Source: UBA6170 sp034429975 (GTDB lineage Bacteria; Chloroflexota; Anaerolineae; Anaerolineales; Anaerolineaceae). From it: DNA of 64,000 bases. A program made the position numbers and the translations under genes. The DNA lies in the NCBI GenBank assembly GCA_034429975.1, contig DAOUFM010000165.1, positions 1 through 64,000 of the forward strand, written 5' to 3'. Under the pieces are notes generated by a model, which ran no database searches, was not told the origin of the DNA, and was given only the letters and a program-made list of their open reading frames with translations. Shown in pieces: positions 50,504-59,700 of this stretch. Within the stretch, counting starts at the first letter, position 1, and every line of letters begins with the position of its first letter.

Positions 50504-51982
50504 TTATTTAAAAGCTGGGAAACCTGCCAAGACAGCAGTCATTAAAGCCTGGTCTGGGGTTATCACCCATAGAACCTGATCTACTTTATGGATAATAACA
50601 ATCGATTGATTTTGCAGTTTCCATTCCACCCGTTCGCCTGAGCTCGTGGTTGCTGCTCCCCAGCGTTTTTTGCCATAATTAATAAAAGCTTTCCAATATT
50701 CATCTGCATCGGTTTGCGTATCCCATTGGCTGAGGGAGATCAAAGCATCCTGATCCTGGTCAGAATTATGATAGACCAGATACAAATCTCCTCCCCAACC
50801 TTCAGCGGCAGCAGAGGCTTCTCTCTCTGGTAAAGCCCAACTGGTAGAAAGTGGTTTCGCCAATAAGAGATAGGTGTACCATTCTCCCAGGGCATTGCGT
50901 TCGATCTCTTCCCAGCCATTTCCCAATACATGGGTGAAATCGTCCAGCTCAATTTTTACCGGTTTATCCTGCGGGTAACGCTCAGGATGCATGATCTGTT
51001 CTGTCGATACCGGGGGGTTTAAGTAAGCCTGATCAACAGCCGCAAAGCCACCTTGATCATGCAAACTTGTCACAAAATCCAGCCCTTGATTGTAGGGGAA
51101 CAAAAAATCTTCCTTCAAGAATTCAGGTGTCGAATCATAAACCGGGCTTTCCATTTCGTTATAAAATTGCAGGATCTCCTGTTTATCTTTTAATGTAGAA
51201 TAATCTAAAAACCATTGCATTTCCGTTAAGGATGCATCTCCTTCCACCAACGCAGAAATGGCTGCACAATATTCAGAGTCCAGTTTACAGGCATCCTCGT
51301 CCCAATTTAGCCCATTTTTCAGGTCGTATTTGGCATCCTGCATCGCATGGGTATACTCATGCGCGTATGTCATGCGTTCCGGTCCGGCGAATTTCTTACC
51401 CTGGATGACCACCATTTCTTTCGTATCATTATCATAAAAACCAGCAATTTGTTCGCTGTATAAATTCACGAACAGGTCATATAAATCAAAATCACGGTCC
51501 AACAAACCGAACAGATTAAAGACGATCGCATCCTGCTTAACATCTTTCTCTGTATAGTCAGCAAAAAAATCATCCATTACCCGTTGTTCTAATTGCTCGG
51601 GAGTAAAGAGCTTACGAATCATATCAGTCGCAGGAGGCAATCCCCTTAATTTGGAGACATCTTTTTCAATTCGTTTCATCTGGTTAAGCATCTCCGCAGG
51701 AATATTGGATTCATCCTGCGAAGAGGGTGTGCTTTCACTATTATCAGAAGGGGTGGAAGGCAGGTCAATCGTTGGCAAAGGTAGCGGTTCTTCGGTAGTG
51801 CGTTCGCCAGGCCTGGTTGGCTCGGTCCAATCCTGTACATCCGGCTCGCCCCAAATCTCGCTGGTAGGCTGTGATTTGATGATCGAATAGGCCCCCAGGG
51901 AGGTAAGCAACACAGCACAACAACACATTCCCACAATGATCAAACCAACAATTACAATAATCCAGACCGTTTTCTTTTCCAT
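50504..51982 (-). CDS. Membrane-anchored zinc-metallopeptidase-like protein (HEYTH motif)
   Basis: A 492-residue protein with one N-terminal membrane helix (VWIIVIVGLIIVGMCCCAVL) and a Pro/Ser/Thr-rich linker to about residue 95. The external domain contains RMTYAHEYTHAMQDAKYDL, a zincin HExxH motif, followed ~30 residues later by ALVEGDASLTEMQWF, whose Glu could be the third zinc ligand as in gluzincins. This pattern occurs in uncharacterised Chloroflexota surface proteins. The substrate is unknown. It lies 9 nt after the C39-like peptidase gene and 10 nt before the HAD gene, in one operon. Confidence 0.8.
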   Translation of the reverse strand: MEKKTVWIIVIVGLIIVGMCCCAVLLTSLGAYSIIKSQPTSEIWGEPDVQDWTEPTRPGERTTEEPLPLPTIDLPSTPSDNSESTPSSQDESNIPAEMLNQMKRIEKDVSKLRGLPPATDMIRKLFTPEQLEQRVMDDFFADYTEKDVKQDAIVFNLFGLLDRDFDLYDLFVNLYSEQIAGFYDNDTKEMVVIQGKKFAGPERMTYAHEYTHAMQDAKYDLKNGLNWDEDACKLDSEYCAAISALVEGDASLTEMQWFLDYSTLKDKQEILQFYNEMESPVYDSTPEFLKEDFLFPYNQGLDFVTSLHDQGGFAAVDQAYLNPPVSTEQIMHPERYPQDKPVKIELDDFTHVLGNGWEEIERNALGEWYTYLLLAKPLSTSWALPEREASAAAEGWGGDLYLVYHNSDQDQDALISLSQWDTQTDADEYWKAFINYGKKRWGAATTSSGERVEWKLQNQSIVIIHKVDQVLWVITPDQALMTAVLAGFPAFK

Positions 51983-51991
51983 ATCTGCTCT

Positions 51992-53257
51992 TTAATTTTG
52001 ATTTACATAATTAATCGCGTAAAGTGCGTCTTCATAACCCGGGTGTTCGATTAACGCCTTTGTAAATGAATCCAAAGCTTCCTGCTTTCTTCCTTCCCGA
52101 TATAAACCCCAGCCCTTCCATAAAAGAGCTTCCTCGGAATTCGGGGTACGCTGTAAGGCATAATCCACCAGAGCCATCAAATCATCCGTCCGTAAGGAAT
52201 GGAAATAAGCCATAAAAGGGCTGAACTGGTAACGCAGCATGCGCTGTGGCCAACCAATTTCACGAGCCCGATCAAAAGCCAGAGTGGCATCCTGATATTC
52301 ACTGAAATAGACCAGATTGGTACCTAAATTAAACCAGGCGTAGGTGTTGCTCGGGTCCATTTCCGTTTCGAGACGTGATTTATCCAGGGCTGCCTGCCGG
52401 TTAACATCGCGATCCCATTGATCACCCAGGATTGATTTGACCGTGCCTTCCTGTTGAGGGAAATAGATAACGATGTATACGTAGTTAAAAGTTTGCCATT
52501 GGCTGGTCAATAAATCGTAGGTGATCCAGCGATTGGCGCCATAATAGGAATCTTGCCCCAGAAAAGATTGTTTCTGATCGTCATATCCGTTTAACAGGAA
52601 ATAATGACCAGCCCACCGATCGTCATTTGGCCAGTAGCTTTCGTCAAATTTGAAAGCTTCTTCAATCATTACTGGAATCCCAGCAGCGATCAATTCCTTT
52701 AAGGTATCCACGTCACCGCCCACACGGTAAACCGTCTGCAACCAGCCAGCATAATTACGAACATAATAGTCCAGCTCCTCCACGTTCACATTTCGGTCCT
52801 GAGGGATAGGTTTAATCTCATCCGAAATCGAGAACTGATCACCGTCCCAGCCGTAAAAACGCAAATACATTGCCAGTGTAGCTGGCCCGCAATTATTCAT
52901 GTCCTGTTTCTCATATCCGGGTGAAGTGAGGATTACTTTCTCTGGCATGGGGGTACTGGTGGGTGTTGGTAAAGGAGTCTCAACCACGATTTCTGTTGCG
53001 GTCGACGTTGGCAGTGGCAGTGTAGCTGTCATGGTTGGCTGTACGGCGATGGGGGTGCTTTCTATTTGAGCGGCTGCATGCACAGCCGTAGGAACAGCAT
53101 TGACCGGATTGATCACCCCGCGCGCATATGTCTGAAAAATCTCCCAGCGCCAGGCGAAACGTCTTTGGAACCCCGGCAAGGTAATAATCAAAAGGATAGC
53201 CGCTAAAATCAAGCCCGCGGCCAACCCATAAACTTTAATCGGTGTCCATTTGTTCAT
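51992..53257 (-). CDS. Anchored C39-like cysteine peptidase with C-terminal TPR repeats
   Basis: A 421-residue protein. The N-terminus has one membrane helix (AAGLILAAILLIITLPGF) and a Thr/Pro-rich linker to about residue 100. A C39-type papain-like peptidase domain follows: nucleophile Cys in MNNCGPATLAMYLRFYG, His in AGHYFLLNGYDDQKQ and Asp/Asn near LGQDSYYG. About 140 C-terminal residues carry TPR-like repeats (YAWFNLGTNLVYFSEYQDAT, EEALLWKGWGLYREGRKQEA). It would work outside the cell or at the wall. C39 family members often cut leader peptides or act on peptidoglycan cross-bridges; no bacteriocin gene is nearby. First gene of the operon. Confidence 0.85.
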   Translation of the reverse strand: MNKWTPIKVYGLAAGLILAAILLIITLPGFQRRFAWRWEIFQTYARGVINPVNAVPTAVHAAAQIESTPIAVQPTMTATLPLPTSTATEIVVETPLPTPTSTPMPEKVILTSPGYEKQDMNNCGPATLAMYLRFYGWDGDQFSISDEIKPIPQDRNVNVEELDYYVRNYAGWLQTVYRVGGDVDTLKELIAAGIPVMIEEAFKFDESYWPNDDRWAGHYFLLNGYDDQKQSFLGQDSYYGANRWITYDLLTSQWQTFNYVYIVIYFPQQEGTVKSILGDQWDRDVNRQAALDKSRLETEMDPSNTYAWFNLGTNLVYFSEYQDATLAFDRAREIGWPQRMLRYQFSPFMAYFHSLRTDDLMALVDYALQRTPNSEEALLWKGWGLYREGRKQEALDSFTKALIEHPGYEDALYAINYVNQN

Positions 53258-53319
53258 GGGGTCGATTCTACCAGCATTTTTTGAAATTTTGTGGAGTTCG
53301 TAAAAGATTCCAGAAGGGC

Positions 53320-54270
53320 TTAGTCTGAATGAGATTGCAGAAAGTTGATCAGAACGGGATTAACTTGGTCAGGTTTTTCATAGTGAGGCAGATGGCCGGC
53401 TTTCTCCACAAACAAATATTCGATGCCGGGCATGACCTGCATCAATTCGACGATTGCATCTTTTGATATGCTGCGATCTTTTTCTCCCCAGATTAATAAG
53501 CCCGGTTTTCCAGCGGTCGCTAATTGGCGATATTCGTCCAATGCATTGTACTTCACCAGGTTGCGAATGGTGGAAAGGATAGCGCGTTTAAAACCTTTGT
53601 ACTGCATCTGAACATGGTATTTTTCTTCCCAATCCGGATAATTCCTGGGCTGATAAAAATCATTCATTTGGGAATTTGGCAGATAATAAGGCACCAGATA
53701 AACACCCACCACCCATTCCCCAAGAACAGGAATATTCATAGGAAAAATATCTTTATCGCTGACTGGCAGCACTTCCGGCGCAACAAAGGTAATACTTTTA
53801 ATCACATCTGGATTTTGGTTGGCAAAAGCAGCTACAACCGGGGCGCCCATGGATAATCCCATTATGTGAAAAGACTGGTCAGGAATCAATTGTGTCCTTA
53901 ACTGGTTTAATTGTTTTACAAAAAAGTCCAGGCTATATTCTGCCAGCGGACGATCTGAATATCCTCGCCCAAATAAATCGTAACGCAGGACTCGAAAACC
54001 TGCCAATTTTAATGCTTCTACCGTTGGATCCCAGACATAATAAGGCACCGAAAAGCCGTGTACCAGCACTACCACTTCTCCATCTTCCGGGCCGGATAAT
54101 TCATAATGGACATAACCATCCGACAATTTAATAAACTCTCCGGGAGCCTGGCTGTGAGCAGTTTCGTTCAGACTATTCTTCTCCGGATTAATCACCAGAA
54201 AAAACACTAAAGCCAATAATATGATCAGATCAAAAAGAATAAAAATTCGAAATAGCTTTTTTGTGTTCAT
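53320..54270 (-). CDS. Alpha/beta hydrolase, membrane-anchored or secreted
   Basis: A 316-residue alpha/beta-hydrolase. An N-terminal hydrophobic segment (ILFDLIILLALVFFLVI) suggests an anchor or signal. The oxyanion-hole motif is VVLVHGFSVPYYVWDP, the nucleophile elbow is IMGLSMGAPVV, the acid is in LLIWGEKDRSIS and the His is in EKAGHLPHYEKPDQV. The triad is complete, so it is likely an active esterase, lipase or haloalkane-dehalogenase-like enzyme. The substrate is unknown. It lies 62 nt upstream of the C39-like gene on the same strand. Confidence 0.9.
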   Translation of the reverse strand: MNTKKLFRIFILFDLIILLALVFFLVINPEKNSLNETAHSQAPGEFIKLSDGYVHYELSGPEDGEVVVLVHGFSVPYYVWDPTVEALKLAGFRVLRYDLFGRGYSDRPLAEYSLDFFVKQLNQLRTQLIPDQSFHIMGLSMGAPVVAAFANQNPDVIKSITFVAPEVLPVSDKDIFPMNIPVLGEWVVGVYLVPYYLPNSQMNDFYQPRNYPDWEEKYHVQMQYKGFKRAILSTIRNLVKYNALDEYRQLATAGKPGLLIWGEKDRSISKDAIVELMQVMPGIEYLFVEKAGHLPHYEKPDQVNPVLINFLQSHSD

Positions 54271-54444
54271 TGTTTAGAGCGTCCCCGGAATCAAAAATTT
54301 TTATGCCACGGCATGGAAATTGATCAAAAATGCAGCTTATATCTATTTATTATAAAACACGCCGCAAGTTTGTGAGTCGAAAAGGTGAAATTTCAATTTG
54401 GACTATTTTGGTCCCGGATTCCACGTCACCAATTCAGTCAAATT
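54271..54444. other. Gene-free flank left of the insertion sequence
   Basis: This stretch separates the alpha/beta hydrolase start from the presumed left end of the IS1380-type element. No gene or clear promoter is recognised in the first 170 bases. The element's own leader begins further right. Confidence 0.4.
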
Positions 54445-56040
54445 GCGGAATTTGGATAATACTCCCACTTTACATATAAAAACAGGTGTTCCTAATCAGT
54501 ATTTCATGAAAATAGAACCAATACAACTATGCCACTCCCACTTTTGATGTTATTTTAGGTTTATCAGCATTCGCAGAATTTCACTAAAAAAGTGAAGCGG
54601 ATATTTTTGGTAGAGATACCATGTTAAAATTTCTAGGATAAGAAAACCTGTTGTGAGGATATTACCGTGATCAATAAAATCGAATTCTCTGCCAAAAATC
54701 TTACTTCCAATGCCGGGTTATTTCTACTGCTCGAACATGCCAACAATAATGGGATTTTTGACCTGATTGATCACGATCTGGTGTTTGACAATTCATCGAC
54801 CAACAAAATCAAAATAAACCATATCAAGCCCATGCTGTGCGGGAACTTCATTGGGATTGATAAGCTGGAACGATTGAAATTACTGCAAAGTGATCCCCTG
54901 ATTAATGAATTTGCCATCTCGATCAAAGAACCAGAAACGGTATCAAGATTTTTGGGGAACTTCAGTTACAAAACAACCCAGATGCTGAGTGAAATCAACT
55001 TCAAGGTCTTCAAAAAGCTGCTGCGAAAGAGCAACCTTAAAGTCGTCACTATTGATATTGACAGCAGTGTGATCAATGTAGAAGGCCACCAGGAAGGGGC
55101 AGTTAAAGGATACAATCCCAAAAAGCCTGGGAACAACTGTTACAACATCCAATTTGCCTTCTGCGATGAATTAAAAGCCTATATCACCGGATTTGTACGA
55201 AGTGGAAACACTTATACTGCAAACGGAGCGGCTGAAATGATCAAAGAAATCATTGCTCATATTAAAACTAAAACCGATGATTTAGAAATCCTGTTTCGCA
55301 TGGACAGCGGCTATTTCGACGAGGAAATTATTGAAGTGATCGAATCAGCTGGTTGCAAGTATTTGATAAAGGGTAAAGAGTATCCAACGCTCGCTTCTCA
55401 AGTTACAGCACTAACCATTTCATTCACGCAAGGTGATGAAGGCAGGGAAACAACTGAGCTTGTTACCAAACTGGATACCTGGGACAAAAACCGAAAGTTT
55501 GTCGTCTCTCGCGTATTGAAACCAGAAAAAGACAGGTTGCAATTATCCCTTTTGGAAGGTGATGAATATGAGTACTTTTACTTTGTGACCAATACCGAAC
55601 TGCCTTCAGAAAAAGTAGTTATTGCATATGAAAAACGCGGCAATGCTGAAAATTACATCAAAGAAGCTAAGTATGATATGGCGGTAGGACACCTTCTGCT
55701 CCAATCTTTTTGGGCAAACGAAGCCATCTTTCAGTTGATGATGCTGGCTTACAATATATTTTTGTTGTTTAAGATGGACTTTGCAAATGGAACGGAATAC
55801 CGGCAGCAAATCAAAACCTTTCGCTTGAAGTACATATTTCTGGCCGGGAAGATCACCAGAATGGCAAGGAGTGTTGTGTTGAAACTCTCAAAAAAATATC
55901 CTTATCAAGAGATCTATGCAAATTGTCTTTCCTGAAAAAACACGTTTTTATGTCCCAACCTGTTGTTTGTATTTAAGCAAGGCCGAGAAAAATCATTTTC
56001 TACATCCGATTTTATGAAATGGATCGATAAATTCGCTTGA
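54445..56040 (+). mobile_element. IS1380-family insertion sequence (ends approximate)
   Basis: An element of roughly 1.6 kb carrying one full-length transposase, the usual IS1380 size. Candidate imperfect terminal inverted repeats are GTCAAATTGCGGAATTTGGAT on the left (about 54448-54468) and the reverse complement of the right end near 56015-56040, which reads GTCAAGCGAATTTATCGAT. The shared core is GCG-GAATTT. I could not see a convincing target-site duplication, so the exact boundaries are uncertain. The transposase is intact, so the element may be active. Confidence 0.65.
54667..55935 (+). CDS. IS1380-family transposase
   Basis: A 422-residue DDE transposase. The first catalytic Asp is in VTIDIDSSVINVEGHQEGAV, followed by KGYNPKKPGNNCYNIQFAF, a hallmark of IS1380. 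The second Asp is in LFRMDSGYFDEEIIEVIE, and the Glu lies in YEKRGNAENYIKEAKYDMAV. The C-terminus has the family's LMMLAYNIFLLFK. Translation starts at GTG after TGAGGA. No frameshift or stop interrupts it. Its base composition is AT-richer than the backbone genes. Confidence 0.95.
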   Translation: MINKIEFSAKNLTSNAGLFLLLEHANNNGIFDLIDHDLVFDNSSTNKIKINHIKPMLCGNFIGIDKLERLKLLQSDPLINEFAISIKEPETVSRFLGNFSYKTTQMLSEINFKVFKKLLRKSNLKVVTIDIDSSVINVEGHQEGAVKGYNPKKPGNNCYNIQFAFCDELKAYITGFVRSGNTYTANGAAEMIKEIIAHIKTKTDDLEILFRMDSGYFDEEIIEVIESAGCKYLIKGKEYPTLASQVTALTISFTQGDEGRETTELVTKLDTWDKNRKFVVSRVLKPEKDRLQLSLLEGDEYEYFYFVTNTELPSEKVVIAYEKRGNAENYIKEAKYDMAVGHLLLQSFWANEAIFQLMMLAYNIFLLFKMDFANGTEYRQQIKTFRLKYIFLAGKITRMARSVVLKLSKKYPYQEIYANCLS

Positions 56041-56314
56041 CAATGCAGGAAACCACCTAACCTTAAGTGTGTTCAGCCACAACTATCACCCTTCTGGGGT
56101 AAATTTGTTGGCAAAAAATATTAGACGTGGATTTTCGGATATATAATGTTCATATGGGACTATATATAGCTAAATATACTGCAAGATGGCGTGTTAATCA
56201 CTAGTTGGGCTGTGTGCCAGAAATGAGTCCGAAAAAGCACAACCGAAAAAAATGAATTTGTAGATTTCGCATAATTCAATATTCACCAAATTTGTTCAAA
56301 AGGAGAATAATTCT
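56041..56314. other. AT-rich gap between the IS and the amidase gene
   Basis: No gene is seen. The 12-mer GTTGGGCTGTGT lies at 56204-56215 and its exact reverse complement recurs at 58278-58289, at the far side of the next two genes. This could be the left boundary of a gene cassette (core GTTRRRY). Near 56300 AAAGGAG provides the ribosome-binding site of the next gene. Confidence 0.5.
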
Positions 56315-57694
56315 ATGTTTCGGTTTCACTACCTAAAAGTTGTTGTTGCTCTCTGTTTGATAACAACAATAAGTCTATTTTTGTCGCCACTTGCTAAGGC
56401 TCAAGCGGAGCAAGCGATTGTATCTAAATCAGAGGTAGGGTTACTTTTGGATGATTACAGTCAATACATGGCTACAGGTAACACATCACAAAAAACATTT
56501 TATTCTGACCAAATAAACACATTGATAGCAGAAAGGCAAGATTACTATAGCGAGTTCTTTACAGTTGGCTTACATTCTCAATTAATTTCAATCGAATCAA
56601 ATTTTTTAATGAATGATGCCGGTATATCTAGAACTGGTGATACAACGACTGTCACCATATTGGAAGTGGTATCGTTGCATGGTCAATATGATTTGGAGTC
56701 TGTTAACGATTATCCTTTGCTCCTTGCCGCTGAATGGGCGATTTCTAAATCTGATAACGAATCCGTGCAACAAAATTTAAGACACTATATTACAACAATG
56801 ACAGATTACATTAAGGAATCTCTTTCTCGTGGTGTCACAATTGTATTTCGAATCAATCATAATATTGGCATTGAGGACAGAAACGGCAAACTTCAAATCG
56901 TAAAAGATGAATTTACTGACAAGGGAATTGATATAGGGGAAGGCTTTGATAACGTAAATTGGACCAATGGACACCCTATAAGAACAAAACCAGATTTAAC
57001 TTTAATGCCGGATCACGAAATTTACAATACCCCGATTGAATCTTTAGGAAAACTATTGCATGACGACTATACAAGAGCCTACGGGGATATCCCAACAGTT
57101 GAAGCCACTGCGAGCTTTACATACAACAGAACGGCAGCAAAGAATTATGCAAGAACTTATGTTGTGAACACTATTAAAAAATGTCCATATGACACTAGCA
57201 TCTACATGGACACCAAGTATTACAATACAACTTATAAGAATGTCTGGAGTGTTACAACAACCACTTGTAATGATTGTACCGATTACGTTTCTCAAGCATT
57301 GAGGGCAGGAGGGTTTCCAACAGACTCTACTTGGAATCACTCAGGGAGTGGTTCTTATACTTGGAATGTGTTTGACTTTAGTACAAACCCTCAAGGTTTA
57401 GCACATTATCTGTTGAACACAAAACAAGCAGTGGAGGTGTATTCTTCATACATCTCATTGCTATCGGGTGACTTGATGTATACGAATGGTATGCATGTAG
57501 TGATGGTCACAGATGTTGCACCTAATAGATTCAGCGGACATACAAATGATCGTTATAACTATCCATACACATCGTCGTTGAAACATTTCTGGCATATAAA
57601 GAATTCGATTCCACAAGAGATAAAGCACCCCTGTAGTTTTGATGTTTTCAATTCTACAGGGCTGTTAGATTTTAAGCATGAATTTGAAGAGTAA
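56315..57694 (+). CDS. Secreted protein with putative amidase domain (Amidase_6)
   Basis: A 459-residue exported protein. A signal peptide covers residues 1-32 (LCLITTISLFLSPLAKAQA). Residues 35-260 have no recognised domain. The C-terminal part matches the Amidase_6 (PF12671) pattern: FTYNRTAAKNYARTYVV, the Cys-containing TTTCNDCTDYVSQALRAGG, NPQGLAHYLLN, LLSGDLMYTNGMHVVMVTDV. The Cys in DCTDYVSQ and the His in MHVVM are the likely catalytic pair of a papain/NlpC-like fold, suggesting peptidoglycan or peptide amide hydrolysis. It is much more AT-rich than the backbone and lies between an IS and an attC-like hairpin, so it was probably acquired. Confidence 0.85.
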   Translation: MFRFHYLKVVVALCLITTISLFLSPLAKAQAEQAIVSKSEVGLLLDDYSQYMATGNTSQKTFYSDQINTLIAERQDYYSEFFTVGLHSQLISIESNFLMNDAGISRTGDTTTVTILEVVSLHGQYDLESVNDYPLLLAAEWAISKSDNESVQQNLRHYITTMTDYIKESLSRGVTIVFRINHNIGIEDRNGKLQIVKDEFTDKGIDIGEGFDNVNWTNGHPIRTKPDLTLMPDHEIYNTPIESLGKLLHDDYTRAYGDIPTVEATASFTYNRTAAKNYARTYVVNTIKKCPYDTSIYMDTKYYNTTYKNVWSVTTTTCNDCTDYVSQALRAGGFPTDSTWNHSGSGSYTWNVFDFSTNPQGLAHYLLNTKQAVEVYSSYISLLSGDLMYTNGMHVVMVTDVAPNRFSGHTNDRYNYPYTSSLKHFWHIKNSIPQEIKHPCSFDVFNSTGLLDFKHEFEE

Positions 57695-57698
57695 TGAT

Positions 57699-58277
57699 AT
57701 GAAAGTTAAGTTTGGTTATCTTCTTTGCTTAGTTTGCCTATTCTGTATCATCTTTTCAGGATGTGCAAAAACAAAACCATCTACAAGTATTACGATGGTA
57801 ACACCAACAGCAACATTAATTGAATCTACTTGGGCAGAGTTTTCAAGTTATTTTACTTCAAATGTGGGAAGAATAGAATATAGTTTTCAGTACCCGGCAG
57901 AGTGGTATATCTATCCAGGTTCCACGAGAAGTATTTCAGGGTTAGAAGGCGAAACTTTAATTCAAAGTTTTTCCAAAGTGAGCAGTAATATAGAATATCA
58001 ACCCCCCGATTCTATTATGTTAAAAATTTACGCCCTTCCTTGTGCAACTACCCAAGAAGGATGCGATGTTTCCAGCCTAGATACCATTCCTATCACAGAA
58101 TCTCTGGAAGGAACAAAAACAATACAATATCTTGCTGGAAATACGGTGTGGACTGTTTTCTTGTATACAGAGAACTATCGCTTTATGATGGAAGGATACT
58201 TAAAAGGTGAATACAACGAAAGTAGCGAACAGATTAGGCTCCTAGATAAGATTGCATCTACTATAAATATAAAGTGA
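57699..58277 (+). CDS. Lipoprotein with PsbP-like domain
   Basis: A 192-residue lipoprotein. The signal peptide (FGYLLCLVCLFCIIFSGC) ends in lipobox FSGC. After a short Thr/Ser-rich linker, the segment RIEYSFQYPAEWYIYPG begins a PsbP/Mog1-like alpha-beta domain, as in many bacterial lipoproteins of unknown role. The start at 57699 is 4 nt after the amidase stop with GAAGAG upstream; an ATG at 57678 overlapping the amidase gene is possible. It shares the low-GC composition of the amidase gene, and both probably move together as one block. Confidence 0.75.
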   Translation: MKVKFGYLLCLVCLFCIIFSGCAKTKPSTSITMVTPTATLIESTWAEFSSYFTSNVGRIEYSFQYPAEWYIYPGSTRSISGLEGETLIQSFSKVSSNIEYQPPDSIMLKIYALPCATTQEGCDVSSLDTIPITESLEGTKTIQYLAGNTVWTVFLYTENYRFMMEGYLKGEYNESSEQIRLLDKIASTINIK

Positions 58278-58327
58278 ACACAGCCCAACAAAGTTAGCAG
58301 CGGACGGGCGGAGGCAAAGCCCCCGCC
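58278..58327 (+). other. attC-like half site (integron cassette recombination site?)
   Basis: ACACAGCCCAACAAAGTTAG at 58278-58297 includes GCCCAAC, which fits the inverse core RYYYAAC. It is followed by a GC-rich hairpin, GGGCGGaGGC/AAA/GCCcCCGCCC (58305-58327), like the central stem of attC sites. The start is the exact reverse complement of 56204-56215. The expected right half, ending in GTTRRRY, is missing: after the hairpin the sequence passes into the miaB upstream region. This may be a truncated attC. Confidence 0.5.
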
Positions 58328-58342
58328 CAAAGGGATTCTGCC

Positions 58343-58373
58343 TTGGTATAATTTTCGCTTTTTTTGTTATAAT
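58343..58373 (+). promoter_or_regulatory. Promoter giving a leaderless miaB mRNA
   Basis: A perfect TATAAT (58368-58373) ends only 7 nt before the miaB ATG at 58381, with a weak TTGGTA at 58343. No Shine-Dalgarno sequence precedes the ATG. Transcription would start at or next to the A of the start codon. Confidence 0.65.
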
Positions 58374-58380
58374 AGCATCC

Positions 58381-59700
58381 ATGAAATATCACATTTGGAC
58401 TGAAGGATGCCAGATGAATGTAGCCGACTCAATGCGTGTGGCTTCCTCCTTAGAAAAATTAGGCTACCATAATACGGAAAAACCAGCGGAAGCCGATGTT
58501 ATTATCCTCAACACCTGCGTCGTCCGCCAAAGTGCAGAAGACAAAGCGGTGGGACGCTTAAGTTCATTAAAACCGCTTAAAATGAAAAACCCCGATCTGG
58601 TGATTAACCTGATGGGCTGTATGGTGGGGGTCAAGAATAATCCCCGTTTGAAAAAACGCTTCCCCTATGTGGATGTTTTTTCACCTCCTTCGGACCCATT
58701 GCCCTTAATCAACCATTTATTGGAAAAAGAAGGCCAGATCCTCTCTGAAACCGAAACACAGACTCGTTTTGCCTACATGGATGGTGATCTCCTGATCCCG
58801 GACAACCAGGAAGGTAACCTGATCTCCAGTTTTGTGCCAGTCGTCTTAGGCTGCTCGCATGCCTGCACCTATTGCATCATCCCTTACCGTCGTGGAATTG
58901 AGAAGAGCCGTCCTCCGGAAGATATTCTGGCTGAATCACGGGCATTGGTGCAGCAAGGTGTCAAGGAGATCACCCTGTTAGGCCAAATCGTGGACCGTTA
59001 TGGCGCCGATCAGGAAGATTACCCCACCCTGGCAGGTATCTTACGCCGTCTGCATTCGATTGAAGGACTGGAACGTATTCGTTTCCTTACCTCCCATCCC
59101 AATTACATGACCGACGAGCTGCTTAAAGTCGTTGCCGATTATCCCAAAGTGATGCCACACATCGAAGTTCCGATTCAGGCGGGCAACGACCAGGTGCTGG
59201 AAAATATGCGTCGTGGTTACACCAACCAGCAATACCGCGAATTGGTAGCCCGAATCCGTGAGCATGTACCCGGAGTTTCCATCGCGACCGACATCATCGT
59301 TGGATTCCCCGGTGAAACCGAGGAACAATTCCAGAATACTTACGACCTCCTGGCTGATCTTAAGCTGGACGTCGCTCATCTGGCACGTTATTCACCTCGT
59401 TCCGGTACGGTTAGCGCCCGACGAATGGAAGATGATGTGCCTGATGAAGAAAAATGGCGCCGATTCCGCTTACTGGAAGATTTACAGGAATCCATCGTGG
59501 CAGAAATTCACGCCGGCTATCAGGATCAGATTGTACCAGTAATGTTCGAGGAAATGAGCAAAAAAGGCCGTTGGCGCGGACGCACGGAAACCAACAAGCT
59601 GGTTTTTGCAGAAAGCCCGGATGACTTGCGTGGAATGATACTCCCAGTGCAAATAGATTGGGCCGGCCCGTGGTCAATGCTCGGCCATCTCGCTGATTGA
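58381..59700 (+). CDS. miaB: tRNA-2-methylthio-N6-isopentenyladenosine synthase (MiaB)
   Basis: A radical-SAM methylthiotransferase that modifies A37 of tRNAs reading UNN codons. Over 439 residues it has the N-terminal UPF0004 domain with cluster ligands C10, C46 and C80 (TEGCQMN, LNTCVVRQ, LMGCMVG), the radical SAM motif CSHACTYC (C158, C162, C165) and a C-terminal TRAM region. The second 4Fe-4S cluster donates sulfur. The stop overlaps the M23 gene start. The promoter lies so close that the mRNA seems leaderless. Confidence 0.96.
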   Translation: MKYHIWTEGCQMNVADSMRVASSLEKLGYHNTEKPAEADVIILNTCVVRQSAEDKAVGRLSSLKPLKMKNPDLVINLMGCMVGVKNNPRLKKRFPYVDVFSPPSDPLPLINHLLEKEGQILSETETQTRFAYMDGDLLIPDNQEGNLISSFVPVVLGCSHACTYCIIPYRRGIEKSRPPEDILAESRALVQQGVKEITLLGQIVDRYGADQEDYPTLAGILRRLHSIEGLERIRFLTSHPNYMTDELLKVVADYPKVMPHIEVPIQAGNDQVLENMRRGYTNQQYRELVARIREHVPGVSIATDIIVGFPGETEEQFQNTYDLLADLKLDVAHLARYSPRSGTVSARRMEDDVPDEEKWRRFRLLEDLQESIVAEIHAGYQDQIVPVMFEEMSKKGRWRGRTETNKLVFAESPDDLRGMILPVQIDWAGPWSMLGHLAD

